This document shows, piece by piece, positions 27,929 through 37,821 of a stretch of 47,325 bases of DNA; the stretch's first letter is position 1; each line of letters opens with the position of its first letter. A program made the translations under genes and the position numbers. The stretch is from positions 1 to 47,325 of the forward strand of contig NZ_FOFG01000019.1 of the NCBI RefSeq assembly GCF_900110915.1. The letters run 5' to 3'. This stretch comes from Faunimonas pinastri (GTDB lineage: Bacteria > Pseudomonadota > Alphaproteobacteria > Rhizobiales > Afifellaceae). Under the pieces are notes generated by a model that was not told the origin of the DNA, ran no database searches, and worked only from the letters and a program-made list of their open reading frames with translations.

Positions 27929-28771
27929 ATGACACTGGAACTGATCTCGCAGGCCCGCATCTTCGACGGTTGGCAGCGCACCTACAGCCACCAGTCGGCG
28001 GCGACGGGAACGACGATGCGCTTTGCCGCCTACCTGCCGCCGCAGGCGGAAGCTGGCCCGGTGCCCGTCCTCTGGTTTCTCTCCGGGCTTACCTGCACCG
28101 AGGACAACTTCACGCAAAAGGCGGGCGCGCAGCGCGTTGCGGCCGAACTCGGCCTCATGCTGATCGCGCCGGATACCAGCCCGCGCGGCCCGGGCGTGCC
28201 GGACGATGCGGAGAACGCCTACGATTTCGGCCTCGGCGCCGGCTTCTATGTGGATGCCACGACCACGCCGTGGTCGGCGCATTATCGGATGCGGAGCTAC
28301 ATCGAGGATGAGTTGCCGGAACTGGTCGGGGCGTCACTTCCGGCCGACATGACGCGGCAGGCGATCTCCGGTCACTCCATGGGCGGCCATGGCGCCCTGA
28401 CCATCGCGCTTCGCAATCCCGGCCGCTTCCGCTCCGTTTCAGCCCTCGCACCGATCGGCTCGCCCATGAACTGCCCGTGGGGCGAGAAGGCGCTGACGGG
28501 CTATCTCGGTCCCGATCGCGCGTTCTGGCGCGAATACGATGCCTGCGCGCTGATCGCCGATGGCGCCCGCGTGCCGGAACTTTTAGTGGACCAGGGCGCG
28601 GCCGACAACTTCCTGACGAGCCAGCTGAAGCCGGAGCTGCTTGAGAAGGCCTGTGCCGATGCCGCCATCCCGCTGACCCTCAGACGGCAGGAGGGCTACG
28701 ACCATTCCTATTTCTTCATCGCCTCCTTCATCGAAGACCACCTCCGCTATCATGCGGAGGCGCTTCGTTAA
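27929..28771 (+). CDS. fghA: S-formylglutathione hydrolase
   Basis: Esterase D family enzyme that hydrolyses S-formylglutathione to formate and glutathione in formaldehyde detoxification. The 280-residue alpha/beta hydrolase has the early LSGLTCTEDNFTQKAGAQR block, the nucleophile Ser in SGHSMGGHGA, the LVDQGAADNFL segment holding the catalytic Asp, and the His in YDHSYFFIASFI. ATG 27929 is preferred; an in-frame GTG lies at 27914. The usual partner, glutathione-dependent formaldehyde dehydrogenase, is not in the window. The gene is convergent with the PfkB kinase gene, with six bases between the stops. Confidence 0.94.
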   Translation: MTLELISQARIFDGWQRTYSHQSAATGTTMRFAAYLPPQAEAGPVPVLWFLSGLTCTEDNFTQKAGAQRVAAELGLMLIAPDTSPRGPGVPDDAENAYDFGLGAGFYVDATTTPWSAHYRMRSYIEDELPELVGASLPADMTRQAISGHSMGGHGALTIALRNPGRFRSVSALAPIGSPMNCPWGEKALTGYLGPDRAFWREYDACALIADGARVPELLVDQGAADNFLTSQLKPELLEKACADAAIPLTLRRQEGYDHSYFFIASFIEDHLRYHAEALR

Positions 28772-28777
28772 GGCGCG

Positions 28778-29695
28778 TCAGCTGTAGCGGCGGGGCTCGG
28801 TGGAAACGGCGAGGCTCGCCGCCTCCACCCCCCGGCGGATGCAGGCGGCGATGTCCTGTCCCTCGATCCGCGCGGCGAGATAGCCGGCATTGAAAGTATC
28901 GCCCGCCCCAATCGTGTCGATCACGGTGACCGGCGGCGCGGGAACGTCGATCCGTTCGCCGGAGCGGAAGCCGGAGGCACCGCTGCCGCCGCGCTTCACG
29001 ATCAAGCAGGCTCCGGGCGGAAGCATCCCCGCCACCGACGCGCAGGCGACGTCGAAATCGTCGGTCGCCGCGAGGCCCGCGACCTCCGCCTCGTTGAAGA
29101 GGGCGTGATCGCAACGCGCCAGCCAATCGCGCGTGAGCGTCCGCATCGCCTCGGTCCAGCCTTCGTCCGGCCAGCCCGTATCGATGGCGACCGCATAGCC
29201 GAGCGCCTTCAAGGCACCGATGAACCCGGCATAGGCAGGGAAGATCGCCGGGCTCAGGAAGACACCGGAGAGCAGGGCCACGCTGCCCTTTGCCGGCGAT
29301 GTCGGGATCAACGGCCGGATCTCGTCGAGGTTGAAGTCGAGGAGATGGCCCGGCGTGGTGAAGAACGTCCGCTCGCCGCTGGCATGGACGATGCCGACGG
29401 AGACCGTCGTGGCGCGTGGGCTCACCGCCCAGCGCGACGTCGCCGCGTAGAACTCGCCGGCAAGCCAGCCGCCCAGCGCATCGTCGCCGCGACTGGAAAC
29501 CAGCAGATGCGGAGCCCCGAAAGCCTGCAGCGCAAGCGCGCTGTTGCCCGCCGAGCCGCCGGCCCGGAGTTCGCTCCGTTCCGTGGTGATCTCCGTGCCG
29601 ATCTGCGGCCACGCGCCGATCGGCCCCATCACGAGATCGACATTGCAGTTGCCGATCACCAGAACGTTGGGGGCGGCTCGATCCGCTTCGCTCAT
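28778..29695 (-). CDS. PfkB-family sugar kinase
   Basis: A 305-residue ribokinase-superfamily kinase. It has the N-terminal GNCNVDLVMG, the first PfkB signature around AGGSAGNSALALQAFG, and the C-terminal signature DTIGAGDTFNAGYLAA with the catalytic Asp in GAGD. It is the last gene of the operon, overlapping the SIS gene by four bases, with two permeases and a solute-binding protein upstream. In frl-type operons the equivalent kinase phosphorylates an imported fructosamine at C6; that role is inferred from context only, and other sugars remain possible. Confidence 0.88.
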   Translation of the reverse strand: MSEADRAAPNVLVIGNCNVDLVMGPIGAWPQIGTEITTERSELRAGGSAGNSALALQAFGAPHLLVSSRGDDALGGWLAGEFYAATSRWAVSPRATTVSVGIVHASGERTFFTTPGHLLDFNLDEIRPLIPTSPAKGSVALLSGVFLSPAIFPAYAGFIGALKALGYAVAIDTGWPDEGWTEAMRTLTRDWLARCDHALFNEAEVAGLAATDDFDVACASVAGMLPPGACLIVKRGGSGASGFRSGERIDVPAPPVTVIDTIGAGDTFNAGYLAARIEGQDIAACIRRGVEAASLAVSTEPRRYS

Positions 29696-30708
29696 TCGCC
29701 GTTCGTCACCTTGGTGGAACGGACGGGGCTGCCGATATCCGGCACCATCACCGCGGCCGCGAAGACGATCGCCTTCTGCATGGCGACGAGACCGGCCGCC
29801 AGGGCGGCGAGCCCATCCAGGCGGGGCAGGGTGACGTTGAGGCAATCGGGCAGAGGTGCCTCGCCCGATATGTCGAACACCACGGGGCGGATGCCGGCGG
29901 CAACGCAGATCGCGGCGACGTCGGCGACCGCCCTGGCGTCGCTTGCCGGGCGAAGCAGGACCACGCCGGTGTCCTTGTTCAGCACTTCCAGCGGCCCATG
30001 GCGGAACTGGCCGCCTTCGAGCGCCAGAACCGGGATGCGCGCCAGTTCCATGAAGGTGAGGCTTGCCGCTTCCACCACGCCCTGCGCCGCGCCGCGGCTG
30101 GAGAAGATCGCGAAGGTGAGGCGGGAAAGTGCGTCGGTCGCGGCCTGCGTCTCCGGCTCGACCGGGTTGCGGAAGAACTCGATCAGGCCGGACACATCGG
30201 CGCCGAGGGCGTTCAGGATCGCGGCGTGGAGCGCGAGCGAGATCGTCAGGCTGCGGGTCGCCGCGAAGGCTTTCTCGCTGCCGCCGTTGCCGATGAGGCT
30301 GCGGACACGGCGGGCGAGGCCGGATTCGGCACCCAGCGTCAGGCCGAAGACTTCATCGAGTTCGGCCTGCTTCTGGTCGAGATAAAGCAGGATCTCGCCG
30401 GACCCGCCGGATTGTGAGGTGAGGAGTACGGTCGCCTTGCCCGGCACCGGCGAGCGCAGGATCTCCGATGCGACATAGCACGTCGCGTCGATGCCGGCCT
30501 GCCGGTAGAACGGCTCGACGATGCGGTTCACCCAGTGGGACGCCCCCATGCCGACAAGATGCAGGCGGCGCGTGCGGCGGAGGCTTTCTGCAATGGCGCG
30601 TGCGGTCTCGTGAGCCGCGTCATAGGAGGCGAGGGCGTCGGAAAATTGCAACGCCATTTCGGAGCGCAGGGCGGTGAGGCCCTGCGGTTCGGTCGTCGTA
30701 TGGGTCAT
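29692..30708 (-). CDS. SIS-domain sugar isomerase/deglycase
   Basis: A 338-residue protein with two SIS phosphosugar-binding domains, as in the isomerase half of glucosamine-6-phosphate synthase but without the glutaminase domain. Visible are HLVGMGASHWVNRIVEPFYR, the phosphosugar loop LTSQSGGSGEIL, FSSRGAAQGVVEAASLTFME and the LEGGQFRHGPLEVL segment carrying the conserved catalytic-type Glu and His. Candidate activities are fructosamine-6-phosphate deglycase (FrlB/FraB type) or an aldose-ketose isomerase. It starts three bases after the second permease gene and overlaps the kinase gene by four. Confidence 0.85.
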   Translation of the reverse strand: MTHTTTEPQGLTALRSEMALQFSDALASYDAAHETARAIAESLRRTRRLHLVGMGASHWVNRIVEPFYRQAGIDATCYVASEILRSPVPGKATVLLTSQSGGSGEILLYLDQKQAELDEVFGLTLGAESGLARRVRSLIGNGGSEKAFAATRSLTISLALHAAILNALGADVSGLIEFFRNPVEPETQAATDALSRLTFAIFSSRGAAQGVVEAASLTFMELARIPVLALEGGQFRHGPLEVLNKDTGVVLLRPASDARAVADVAAICVAAGIRPVVFDISGEAPLPDCLNVTLPRLDGLAALAAGLVAMQKAIVFAAAVMVPDIGSPVRSTKVTNGE

Positions 30709-30711
30709 GCT

Positions 30712-31572
30712 TCAGCCTTTGACGCTGCCGGAGGAAAGCCCGGCGATGAGGGATTTCTGGAAGAAGATCGCGAGGATCACGGGCGGGATGGCGGCCAGCA
30801 CGCCGATGGCGGAAACCATGCCGTAATCGGTGACGCGGCCGGCCGCAAAATCGGCGATCGCGACGGGCAGGGTCTTGGCGCGGAGATCGCTGGTGAAGAG
30901 CAGCGCGTAGAAGAACTCGTCCCAGGCGGTGAGGAACGAGAGCATTGCGGCGGCCACGAGAGCCGGCCGGGCGATCGGCAGGAGCACGCTCCACATGATG
31001 CGCAGGGTGCCCGCTCCGTCGAGCATCGCGGCTTCCTCCAGCGACACCGGCAGGATGTCGATGTTGGTCTTGGTGAGCCACACGGCGAAGGGCAGCAGCA
31101 GGGCGCTGTAGATGATGATCAGGCCGGCGCTCGTGTTCAGCAGTCCGATCTTGCCGAGCCCGGTATAGAGCGGCAGGGCATAGGTGATCGGCGGCACCAT
31201 GAAGGTCGCCAGCATGACGAAGAGCATGGCTCGCGGCGCGTTGCGGCGGGACATGGCGTAGGCTGCCGGTATGGCGGCGGCCATGGCGACGAGCGTCGCG
31301 CCTCCAGCCGTGATCACGCTGTTGCGGAGCGCCGGCAGGAAGATGTTTTCGCTGCCGTCGGAAGTCAGGCCCAGCAAGCGGGCATAACGCGAGAAGTCGG
31401 GCGACTTCGGGATCCAGTGCAGCGGCACGGCGGTTAGTTCCTGCGCGGAGCTGATGCTCATGATCACCAGCCAGAGAATGGGCACGCAGGTGAAAAGGAC
31501 GAGAACGGCTACGGCCGCATAGATCAGCACGTAGCGGACGAGTTCGCCGCGCGAGAGGGACGGATTGCTCAT
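30712..31572 (-). CDS. Sugar ABC transporter permease (MalG type)
   Basis: A 286-residue inner-membrane permease with about six transmembrane segments. It has the ATPase-contact EAA loop (LEEAAMLDGAGTLRIMWSVL and the following PIARP) and the long periplasmic loop after the first segment. It pairs with the MalF-type permease whose gene overlaps its start by four bases. No ATP-binding subunit is encoded in this operon, so it must borrow an ATPase from elsewhere. The substrate is probably a sugar or sugar conjugate given the neighbouring kinase and SIS genes. Confidence 0.92.
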   Translation of the reverse strand: MSNPSLSRGELVRYVLIYAAVAVLVLFTCVPILWLVIMSISSAQELTAVPLHWIPKSPDFSRYARLLGLTSDGSENIFLPALRNSVITAGGATLVAMAAAIPAAYAMSRRNAPRAMLFVMLATFMVPPITYALPLYTGLGKIGLLNTSAGLIIIYSALLLPFAVWLTKTNIDILPVSLEEAAMLDGAGTLRIMWSVLLPIARPALVAAAMLSFLTAWDEFFYALLFTSDLRAKTLPVAIADFAAGRVTDYGMVSAIGVLAAIPPVILAIFFQKSLIAGLSSGSVKG

Positions 31573-32471
31573 TTCGCCTCCTGCCGGCGGATGACCAGGA
31601 TATAGCCACTGATCATCACCGCGCTCAGAAGGGCGACGATGACGGCGTAGGCCGCGCCGGTGCCGGCATCGAGATAGGAGAAGTAGGTCTGGTAGACGTA
31701 GAAGCTGACCGTCTTGGTGGAATCGATCGGACCGCCACGGGTCATGACATAGATGATGTCGAAGACGCGGAAGGCCTCGATGCTGCGCAGCACGATCGCC
31801 ACCAGCAGCGGCGCGACGATGCCGGGCAGGGTGACGAAGCGGAAGCGGCTCCAGGGGCCGGCGCCGTCGATCCGCGCGGCCTCGTAGAGCTCCGACGGCA
31901 CGGTCTGCAGCGCGGCAAGCGCCACGAAGGCGACCAGCGGGAAGTTCTTCCAGACGTCGGCGAAGATCACCATCGCCAGAGCGGTCGAGGGATCGCCCAG
32001 CCATGAGCGATAAGCGCCAAGGATGCCCGTCTGGGTCAGCGCCGCGTTCAGCGCGCCGTATTCAGGGTTCATGATCAGCCGCCACATCATCGCGTTGACG
32101 ATGTTGGGCACGGCCCAGGGCAGGATGATCGCGGTGCGGGCGATGGCGCGACCCTTGAACTCCTGATTCAGGAGCAATGCCACGGCCACGCCCATCACCG
32201 TCTCGAGTGCGACCGAGCTGACGGTGAAGACGATCGTGCGGATCAGCGCGGCGTGAAATCCGGCGTCGCTGGCGGCGTAGGCATAGTTGTCGAAGCCGAC
32301 GAAATTGCCCGATGTGCCCGCCGCGCTGATCTGGGCGTCGGTGAAACTGAAATATAACGTGCGGAGAAGGGGATAGAAGGTAATCACCGCCAGGATGGCG
32401 AGTGCCGGGGCCATCAGGACCCAGGCCTCAAGCGGCGTCTTGCGCTCGTCTCTTGTCATGCTCAAAGCCAT
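31569..32471 (-). CDS. Sugar ABC transporter permease (MalF type)
   Basis: A 300-residue permease starting MALSMTRDERKTPLEAWVLM with about six transmembrane segments. The EAA loop is YEAARIDGAGPWSRFRFVTL followed by PGI, and the extracytoplasmic loop carries FTDAQISAAGTSGNFVGFDN. The gene is 17 bases after the solute-binding protein gene and overlaps the second permease gene, so the three are co-translated. Family CUT1 (carbohydrate uptake) is the best assignment. Confidence 0.92.
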   Translation of the reverse strand: MALSMTRDERKTPLEAWVLMAPALAILAVITFYPLLRTLYFSFTDAQISAAGTSGNFVGFDNYAYAASDAGFHAALIRTIVFTVSSVALETVMGVAVALLLNQEFKGRAIARTAIILPWAVPNIVNAMMWRLIMNPEYGALNAALTQTGILGAYRSWLGDPSTALAMVIFADVWKNFPLVAFVALAALQTVPSELYEAARIDGAGPWSRFRFVTLPGIVAPLLVAIVLRSIEAFRVFDIIYVMTRGGPIDSTKTVSFYVYQTYFSYLDAGTGAAYAVIVALLSAVMISGYILVIRRQEAK

Positions 32472-32488
32472 TCGATCCCCTTCCAGAC

Positions 32489-33736
32489 TTAGCGGAGGCG
32501 CGAGGCCTGATGCGCCGCCTCGTCCATGGCCGCCTTGGGTTCGCTGGAACCGAAGAGGGCGCTCTGGATCTGCGTCTGCAGGACGCTCGACAGCCGCTGG
32601 TAGGAGGCGATCATCGGGCGGGGATACATCACGGCGATGGACTGCTTCGCCGCGGCGACAAGCTGCTCCTGGCCCTTGGCGACGGCCGGATCGTCATAGG
32701 ACGACTTCCAGATCGGCAGGCTGAGCTTGGCGTACTTGTTCTGCACGTCCTGCGAGGTCAGGTACGAGATGAACGACCACGCTTCGTCCGGGTGCTTGGA
32801 GCCGGAGGTGACGCCCAGGCCCATGGAGCCGTTCATCGCCGAGACTTCGGACTTGCCCTCCACGCCGGGGGCGGGAGCGACGCCGACCTTGCCCGCGATC
32901 TTGCTCTGTGCCGGATCGTTGGCCTGGTTGTACATGTAGGTCCAGTTCAGCGCGAAGGCCGCGTCGCCATTGGAGAAGGTCTTGCGGACGTCCTCTTCCA
33001 GGTATTCGCGGGAGTTCGGGTTGGTGACCTTGTCGTCCAGCGAGGTCTTCATGAACTTGAGCGCATCCAGCGCGCCGTCCTCGTTGAAGGAGGGCTTTCC
33101 GTCCTTGAAGAAGGAGCCGCCATAGGCGGAGACGAGTGTGGTGTAATCGCAGATCAGCGCCTCGGCCTGCGACCAGCTCCAGACGATCGGGTATTCGACG
33201 ATCTTCTGGTCCTTGATCACCTTGGCGTCGGCTTCCAGTTCCGCCCAGGTCTTCGGCGGATGGTCGATGCCAGCCTTCTGCAGCATCTCCGTGTTGTAGT
33301 AGAGGTACTTGGTGTCGAGGATCCACGGCATGCCGTAGCGCTTGCCGTCATAGGTGACGGTGCTCCAGGCGCCATCGAAGACCTTGGAGGAATCCGCCGC
33401 GGGGATCTTCGAGGTCACGTCCTTCAGGAAGTTGCCCTTGGCGAATTCCGCCGGCCAGATCACATCGAAGAGCACGACGTCGTAGCCCGAACCGCTGGCC
33501 TGCGCCGTGACGATCTTGTCGTGCAGCGACTCGTAGGGCACGAACTCCAGGTTCACCTTGACGTCGGGATGAGCCTTCTCGAAGTCGGCCGTCATCGCCT
33601 TGACGTCGTCCTCGCTATAGGCCGCCTGTTTCATGAACAGGGCGTTCAGCGTCGTTTCCGCCAGCGCCGGAGAAAGGCTGGCCACTCCGGCCAGGAGCGT
33701 AACGGCTCCGGCCACTGCAAACTTGAACTCCTTCAT
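32489..33736 (-). CDS. Sugar ABC transporter substrate-binding protein
   Basis: A 415-residue periplasmic binding protein of the CUT1 type. The signal peptide MKEFKFAVAGAVTLLAGVASL ends near ALAETT. The mature protein shows the family patterns DVVLFDVIWPAEFAKGNFL, RYGMPWILDTKYLYYNTEML and AALNW-type ligand-region sequence AAFALNWTYMYNQA. ATG 33736 is preceded by GGAGGC and is clearly better than upstream alternatives. It is the first gene of the operon and is divergent from a ROK repressor gene, the likely local regulator. Confidence 0.93.
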   Translation of the reverse strand: MKEFKFAVAGAVTLLAGVASLSPALAETTLNALFMKQAAYSEDDVKAMTADFEKAHPDVKVNLEFVPYESLHDKIVTAQASGSGYDVVLFDVIWPAEFAKGNFLKDVTSKIPAADSSKVFDGAWSTVTYDGKRYGMPWILDTKYLYYNTEMLQKAGIDHPPKTWAELEADAKVIKDQKIVEYPIVWSWSQAEALICDYTTLVSAYGGSFFKDGKPSFNEDGALDALKFMKTSLDDKVTNPNSREYLEEDVRKTFSNGDAAFALNWTYMYNQANDPAQSKIAGKVGVAPAPGVEGKSEVSAMNGSMGLGVTSGSKHPDEAWSFISYLTSQDVQNKYAKLSLPIWKSSYDDPAVAKGQEQLVAAAKQSIAVMYPRPMIASYQRLSSVLQTQIQSALFGSSEPKAAMDEAAHQASRLR

Positions 33737-33789
33737 CGGAGCCTCCCATGCTCGCCGCCTGCGACCCTCTCCGCCGGCGTGACGGTGAA

Positions 33790-33840
33790 TAGAAAATCGA
33801 CGTGCTTGTTTTGTCAAATTGATTTAATAATCCGGCTGGG
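33790..33840. promoter_or_regulatory. AT-rich divergent control region of the sugar operon
   Basis: The 116-base gap between the binding-protein gene and the ROK repressor gene contains the only AT-rich stretch nearby, TTTGTCAAATTGATTTAATA, with the small palindrome TCAAATTGA. ROK/NagC repressors bind AT-rich palindromes, so this is the probable operator and promoter region. Confidence 0.4.
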
Positions 33841-33852
33841 GAGAAATGACGC

Positions 33853-35061
33853 ATGAGCGATTTTTCAGCACCGATCGGTTCGCTCGGGACCAACCTGACG
33901 CATGCGCGATCCCATAATTATCGTGTCGTGCTGAACGTCATCCGGAACTCCGGGCCGATCTCGCGCGCCGCCATCGCTGAGCGGACTTCTCTCACCCGCC
34001 AGACCGTCCACAACATCGTCGCGGATATGCAGCGAGCCGGGCTCGTCACCCTTGGCGATCCCCTGGCGGGCAGCCGTGGCGCCCCCAGTTCGGCCGTGGC
34101 GCTGCGGCCTGAAGGAGCTTACTCGCTGGGGCTTCTGCTCGATCAGTTCGGCCTGATCGGCGTGGTGACCGATCTAGCCGGCCAGATTGTCGCGCGCGAG
34201 GATCTGGCGTTGCCCGACCAGAGCGTCGCGACGGTTCTGGCCGCCATGGCCCGCCTCTCCGCGCGGCTGCGGCAGCGTTTGCCCGAGTACTGGCCGCTCT
34301 TCGTAGGGGCAGGGCTGGCGCTACCCGGTCCCTTCGATGTGCATGGGATGAGCGGTGTCGGCAGAACCGCGATCGGCGACTGGTCCTCGCCGGAAATGGT
34401 GCGCGCATTGTCGGATCGGCTCGGCCTTCCCGTGCTGGTGGAGAACGACGCTTCGGCGGCGGCGGTGGCGGAGCATCTGCATGGGGCGGCGCGCGGCTTC
34501 GGCAGCTTCGCCTACGTTTATTTCGGCGTCGGACTGGGCGCAGGCATCTTCACCGAGGGACACCTCTATCGCGGGCGAGGCGGCAATGCCGGCGAGATCG
34601 GCCACATGGTGGTGGAGATCGACGGGTTGCCATGCCCCTGCGGCAAATGCGGTTGCCTGGAGCGTTACGTATCCATCGACGCCGCGGTCGAAGCCCTGCG
34701 GCTGGACGGCGACAGCGGAGAGGTGCTGCGGCAGATCGACGAGCGGCTGGCGGGGAATGACCCGGAGCTGATGGGCTGGATGGACGGCGCGTCGGTACGG
34801 CTGAGGCAGGGCATCAACGTGCTGGAAGCGGTGCTTGACGCCGACGCGATCATCCTCGGCGGGCGACCATCGCGCGCCTTCTTCGAAGCACTGGTCGAAC
34901 GCACCTTGCCGTTGATGCCCTCGGTGGCGGTGCGGGGAGGCGAGCCGCGCCCACGCCTGCTGATCGGCTCGGCGGATATCGATACGCCTGCGCACGGCGC
35001 GGCGGCGTTGCCGATCTTCGCGGAGTTCAATCCGCAACTCGACGCGCTTCTGAAGATGTAG
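33853..35061 (+). CDS. ROK-family transcriptional repressor (NagC/XylR type)
   Basis: A 402-residue regulator. The N-terminal winged helix-turn-helix (residues about 18-75) contains RNSGPISRAAIAERTSLTRQ and TVHNIVADMQRAGLV. The ROK sugar-binding domain follows, with ENDASAAAVAEHLHG, YFGVGLGAGIF, GEIGHMVVE and the zinc motif CPCGKCGCLERYVS. It is not a kinase, because the phosphate loop is absent at the N-terminus (SLGLLLDQFGLIGVVTD). GGGGAG precedes the ATG. Its divergent position points to control of the transporter-SIS-kinase operon, released by the sugar or a phosphorylated product. Confidence 0.9.
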   Translation: MSDFSAPIGSLGTNLTHARSHNYRVVLNVIRNSGPISRAAIAERTSLTRQTVHNIVADMQRAGLVTLGDPLAGSRGAPSSAVALRPEGAYSLGLLLDQFGLIGVVTDLAGQIVAREDLALPDQSVATVLAAMARLSARLRQRLPEYWPLFVGAGLALPGPFDVHGMSGVGRTAIGDWSSPEMVRALSDRLGLPVLVENDASAAAVAEHLHGAARGFGSFAYVYFGVGLGAGIFTEGHLYRGRGGNAGEIGHMVVEIDGLPCPCGKCGCLERYVSIDAAVEALRLDGDSGEVLRQIDERLAGNDPELMGWMDGASVRLRQGINVLEAVLDADAIILGGRPSRAFFEALVERTLPLMPSVAVRGGEPRPRLLIGSADIDTPAHGAAALPIFAEFNPQLDALLKM

Positions 35062-35070
35062 GGCGGACGC

Positions 35071-35826
35071 TCAGTCCTCTTCCTCGGCGGCCTCGCGGGC
35101 ACGCTCGCTGAGGCCATGCCCGAGCGCGACGCGATCGTCGAACACGAAGCACTCGCCCTTCCAGCGGCTTTCCGTCTGCGGCACGTTCTCAAGATATTTC
35201 AGGATGCCGCCCTTGAGGTGGAAGACCTCCCCGAAACCCTGCGTCAGCATGAAGGAGCTCGCCTTCTCGCAGCGTATGCCGCCCGTGCAGAACATGGCGA
35301 CGCGCTTGTGCCGCCCCGGATCGAGTTCCGTGCGAACGAAGTCCCGGAAGTCGCTGAAATGCTTCAGCTTCGGATCAATCGCGCCTTCGAAGGTTCCCAT
35401 CTTCACCTCGAAGGCGTTGCGGGTGTCGATGACCACGACATCGGGCGCTTCGATGAGCGCGTTCCAGTCGGCGGGATCGACGTAGGTGCCGACCGTCCTC
35501 GTCGGATCGGTGCCCGGGTCCTTGAGGGTGACGATCTCCTTTTTCAGCCGCACCTTCATGCGGGCGAAGGGCATCTCGGCCGCGCTGGAGAACTTCAGTT
35601 CGAGATTGCCGAGCCGCCCGCCGAAGAGCGGGCCCTGGCAAAGCTCCTCCACCAGCGTGTCGATCGCCGCCGGCTCGCCCGCGACCGTGCCGTTGATGCC
35701 TTCCTGCGCCAGGAGCAGCGTGCCGCGAATGCCGAGTTCGCGGCAGCGCGAAAGCAGCGGCTCCCGGATCTCGCGGAAGTCGGGCAGGGCGACGAACTGG
35801 TAGAGGGCGGCGACGCGATAGCACAT
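35071..35826 (-). CDS. trhO: tRNA uridine 34 hydroxylase TrhO (rhodanese-like)
   Basis: Oxygen-dependent hydroxylation of tRNA uridine 34 to 5-hydroxyuridine (family formerly UPF0176). The 251-residue protein has the N-terminal acylphosphatase-like part with [17 protein letters not shown], then a rhodanese domain with [19 protein letters not shown] and active-site C180 in [16 protein letters not shown]. The C-terminal region that normally holds more cysteines is short. It is convergent with the ROK repressor gene (10 bases between stops), with no visible terminator. Confidence 0.92.
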   Translation of the reverse strand: MCYRVAALYQFVALPDFREIREPLLSRCRELGIRGTLLLAQEGINGTVAGEPAAIDTLVEELCQGPLFGGRLGNLELKFSSAAEMPFARMKVRLKKEIVTLKDPGTDPTRTVGTYVDPADWNALIEAPDVVVIDTRNAFEVKMGTFEGAIDPKLKHFSDFRDFVRTELDPGRHKRVAMFCTGGIRCEKASSFMLTQGFGEVFHLKGGILKYLENVPQTESRWKGECFVFDDRVALGHGLSERAREAAEEED

Positions 35827-35868
35827 GGCGCTGCTCTAGCAGGTGAACGGAGCCGGGAAAACCGGCCT

Positions 35869-36630
35869 TCAGCCTCGCCCGTCGCCGGCCTGCCAGCGAT
35901 CCAGCTCGCGGCGGAGCGCCGCCACCGCTGCCGCATCCGTTTCGCGTCGGGAGCCGTTCTGGAAGCCGAAAGCGGCCGCACGGGGATCGGCCTTCGCCCG
36001 CACCATGCGGCAGGAGGCGTGCACCTCGCGGACTGCCGTCCGGTCGAGCAGTTCCGCGACGTTGCCGGCCGAAATACCGCTCCCCGCCAGGACGGCGATT
36101 CGGCCGCCTGCCGCCTCCACCAGTTCTGCCAGCACGGCACCGCCTTCCTGAGCGGTCAGGGCGCCGCCGGAGGTGAGAATGCGGTCGAAGCCGAGATCGA
36201 TCGCGGTCCGCAAGGCGGCGAGCGGATCGGGCACGAGATCGAAGGCCCGGTGCAGCGTTACGGAAAGTCCCTCCGCATGCGCCACCAGCCGGGCCAGCAT
36301 CTCCGCGTCGAGTGAGGCATCGGAGCGACTGGCGCCCAGCACCACGCCGGCAAGTCCCGCCGCGCGCGCCGCGTCCACATCGCGGAGCATCGTGGCGAGG
36401 TCGCCCTCATCGAAGACGAAGCCGCCGGAACGCGGGCGGATCATCGCATGGACGGAGCAGGGCAACGCCCCTGCGATGGCCATCAGCCCGGCGGACGGGG
36501 TCAATCCGCCGATCTCCAGCGCGGAGCAGAGCTCGATCCTGTCAGCTCCTCCTTCGACCGCTGCATCGAGGCCGGTGGCGGTGTCGACGCAGATCTCCAG
36601 AACAACCCGCCCGCGCGAAGAAGCGTTCAT
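35869..36630 (-). CDS. cutC: CutC family protein (copper homeostasis)
   Basis: A TIM-barrel protein of about 253 residues, named for copper homeostasis although its biochemical role is unsettled. Typical blocks are LEICVDTATGLDAAVEGGAD, RIELCSALEIGGLTPSAGL, HAMIRPRSGGFVF, VTLHRAFDLVPDP, the LTSGGA and the VREVHASC segment. ATG 36630 is chosen; a GTG two codons earlier (36636) is possible. The start faces exbB across 170 bases containing a candidate iron-response box, so the two may share control. Confidence 0.9.
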   Translation of the reverse strand: MNASSRGRVVLEICVDTATGLDAAVEGGADRIELCSALEIGGLTPSAGLMAIAGALPCSVHAMIRPRSGGFVFDEGDLATMLRDVDAARAAGLAGVVLGASRSDASLDAEMLARLVAHAEGLSVTLHRAFDLVPDPLAALRTAIDLGFDRILTSGGALTAQEGGAVLAELVEAAGGRIAVLAGSGISAGNVAELLDRTAVREVHASCRMVRAKADPRAAAFGFQNGSRRETDAAAVAALRRELDRWQAGDGRG

Positions 36631-36730
36631 CGTCACCGTTCCCGGTCCTTAGTCGTACCCGGCTGTTAGCACGCCGGGATCCTGCCGGCATCAAGGGATG
36701 GAATGCCGTGAAAGGTGATTGCATGTTAAA

Positions 36731-36747
36731 TTGACTTCTTGTGTCAA
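36731..36747. promoter_or_regulatory. Candidate RirA/IRO box upstream of exbB
   Basis: The palindrome TTGAC-TTCTTGT-GTCAA contains TGA-N9-TCA (36732-36746), the form of the rhizobial iron-responsive operator bound by RirA. It lies 55 bases before the exbB start and about 100 bases before the cutC start, in the only AT-rich patch of the gap. Confidence 0.5.
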
Positions 36748-36801
36748 CTTATGTAGCGCAGCCCGTGTTTTCCCGGTCGGAAAACTGGCAGGAGTTTCGA
36801 C

Positions 36802-37818
<1,017 letters not shown>

Positions 37819-37821
37819 GCG

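Noticed and set aside
32489-33817. Longer N-terminus for the binding protein, starting at 33817
   Set aside because: The added residues are highly basic and would hide the signal peptide. ATG 33736 has a good GGAGGC site and a standard export signal.
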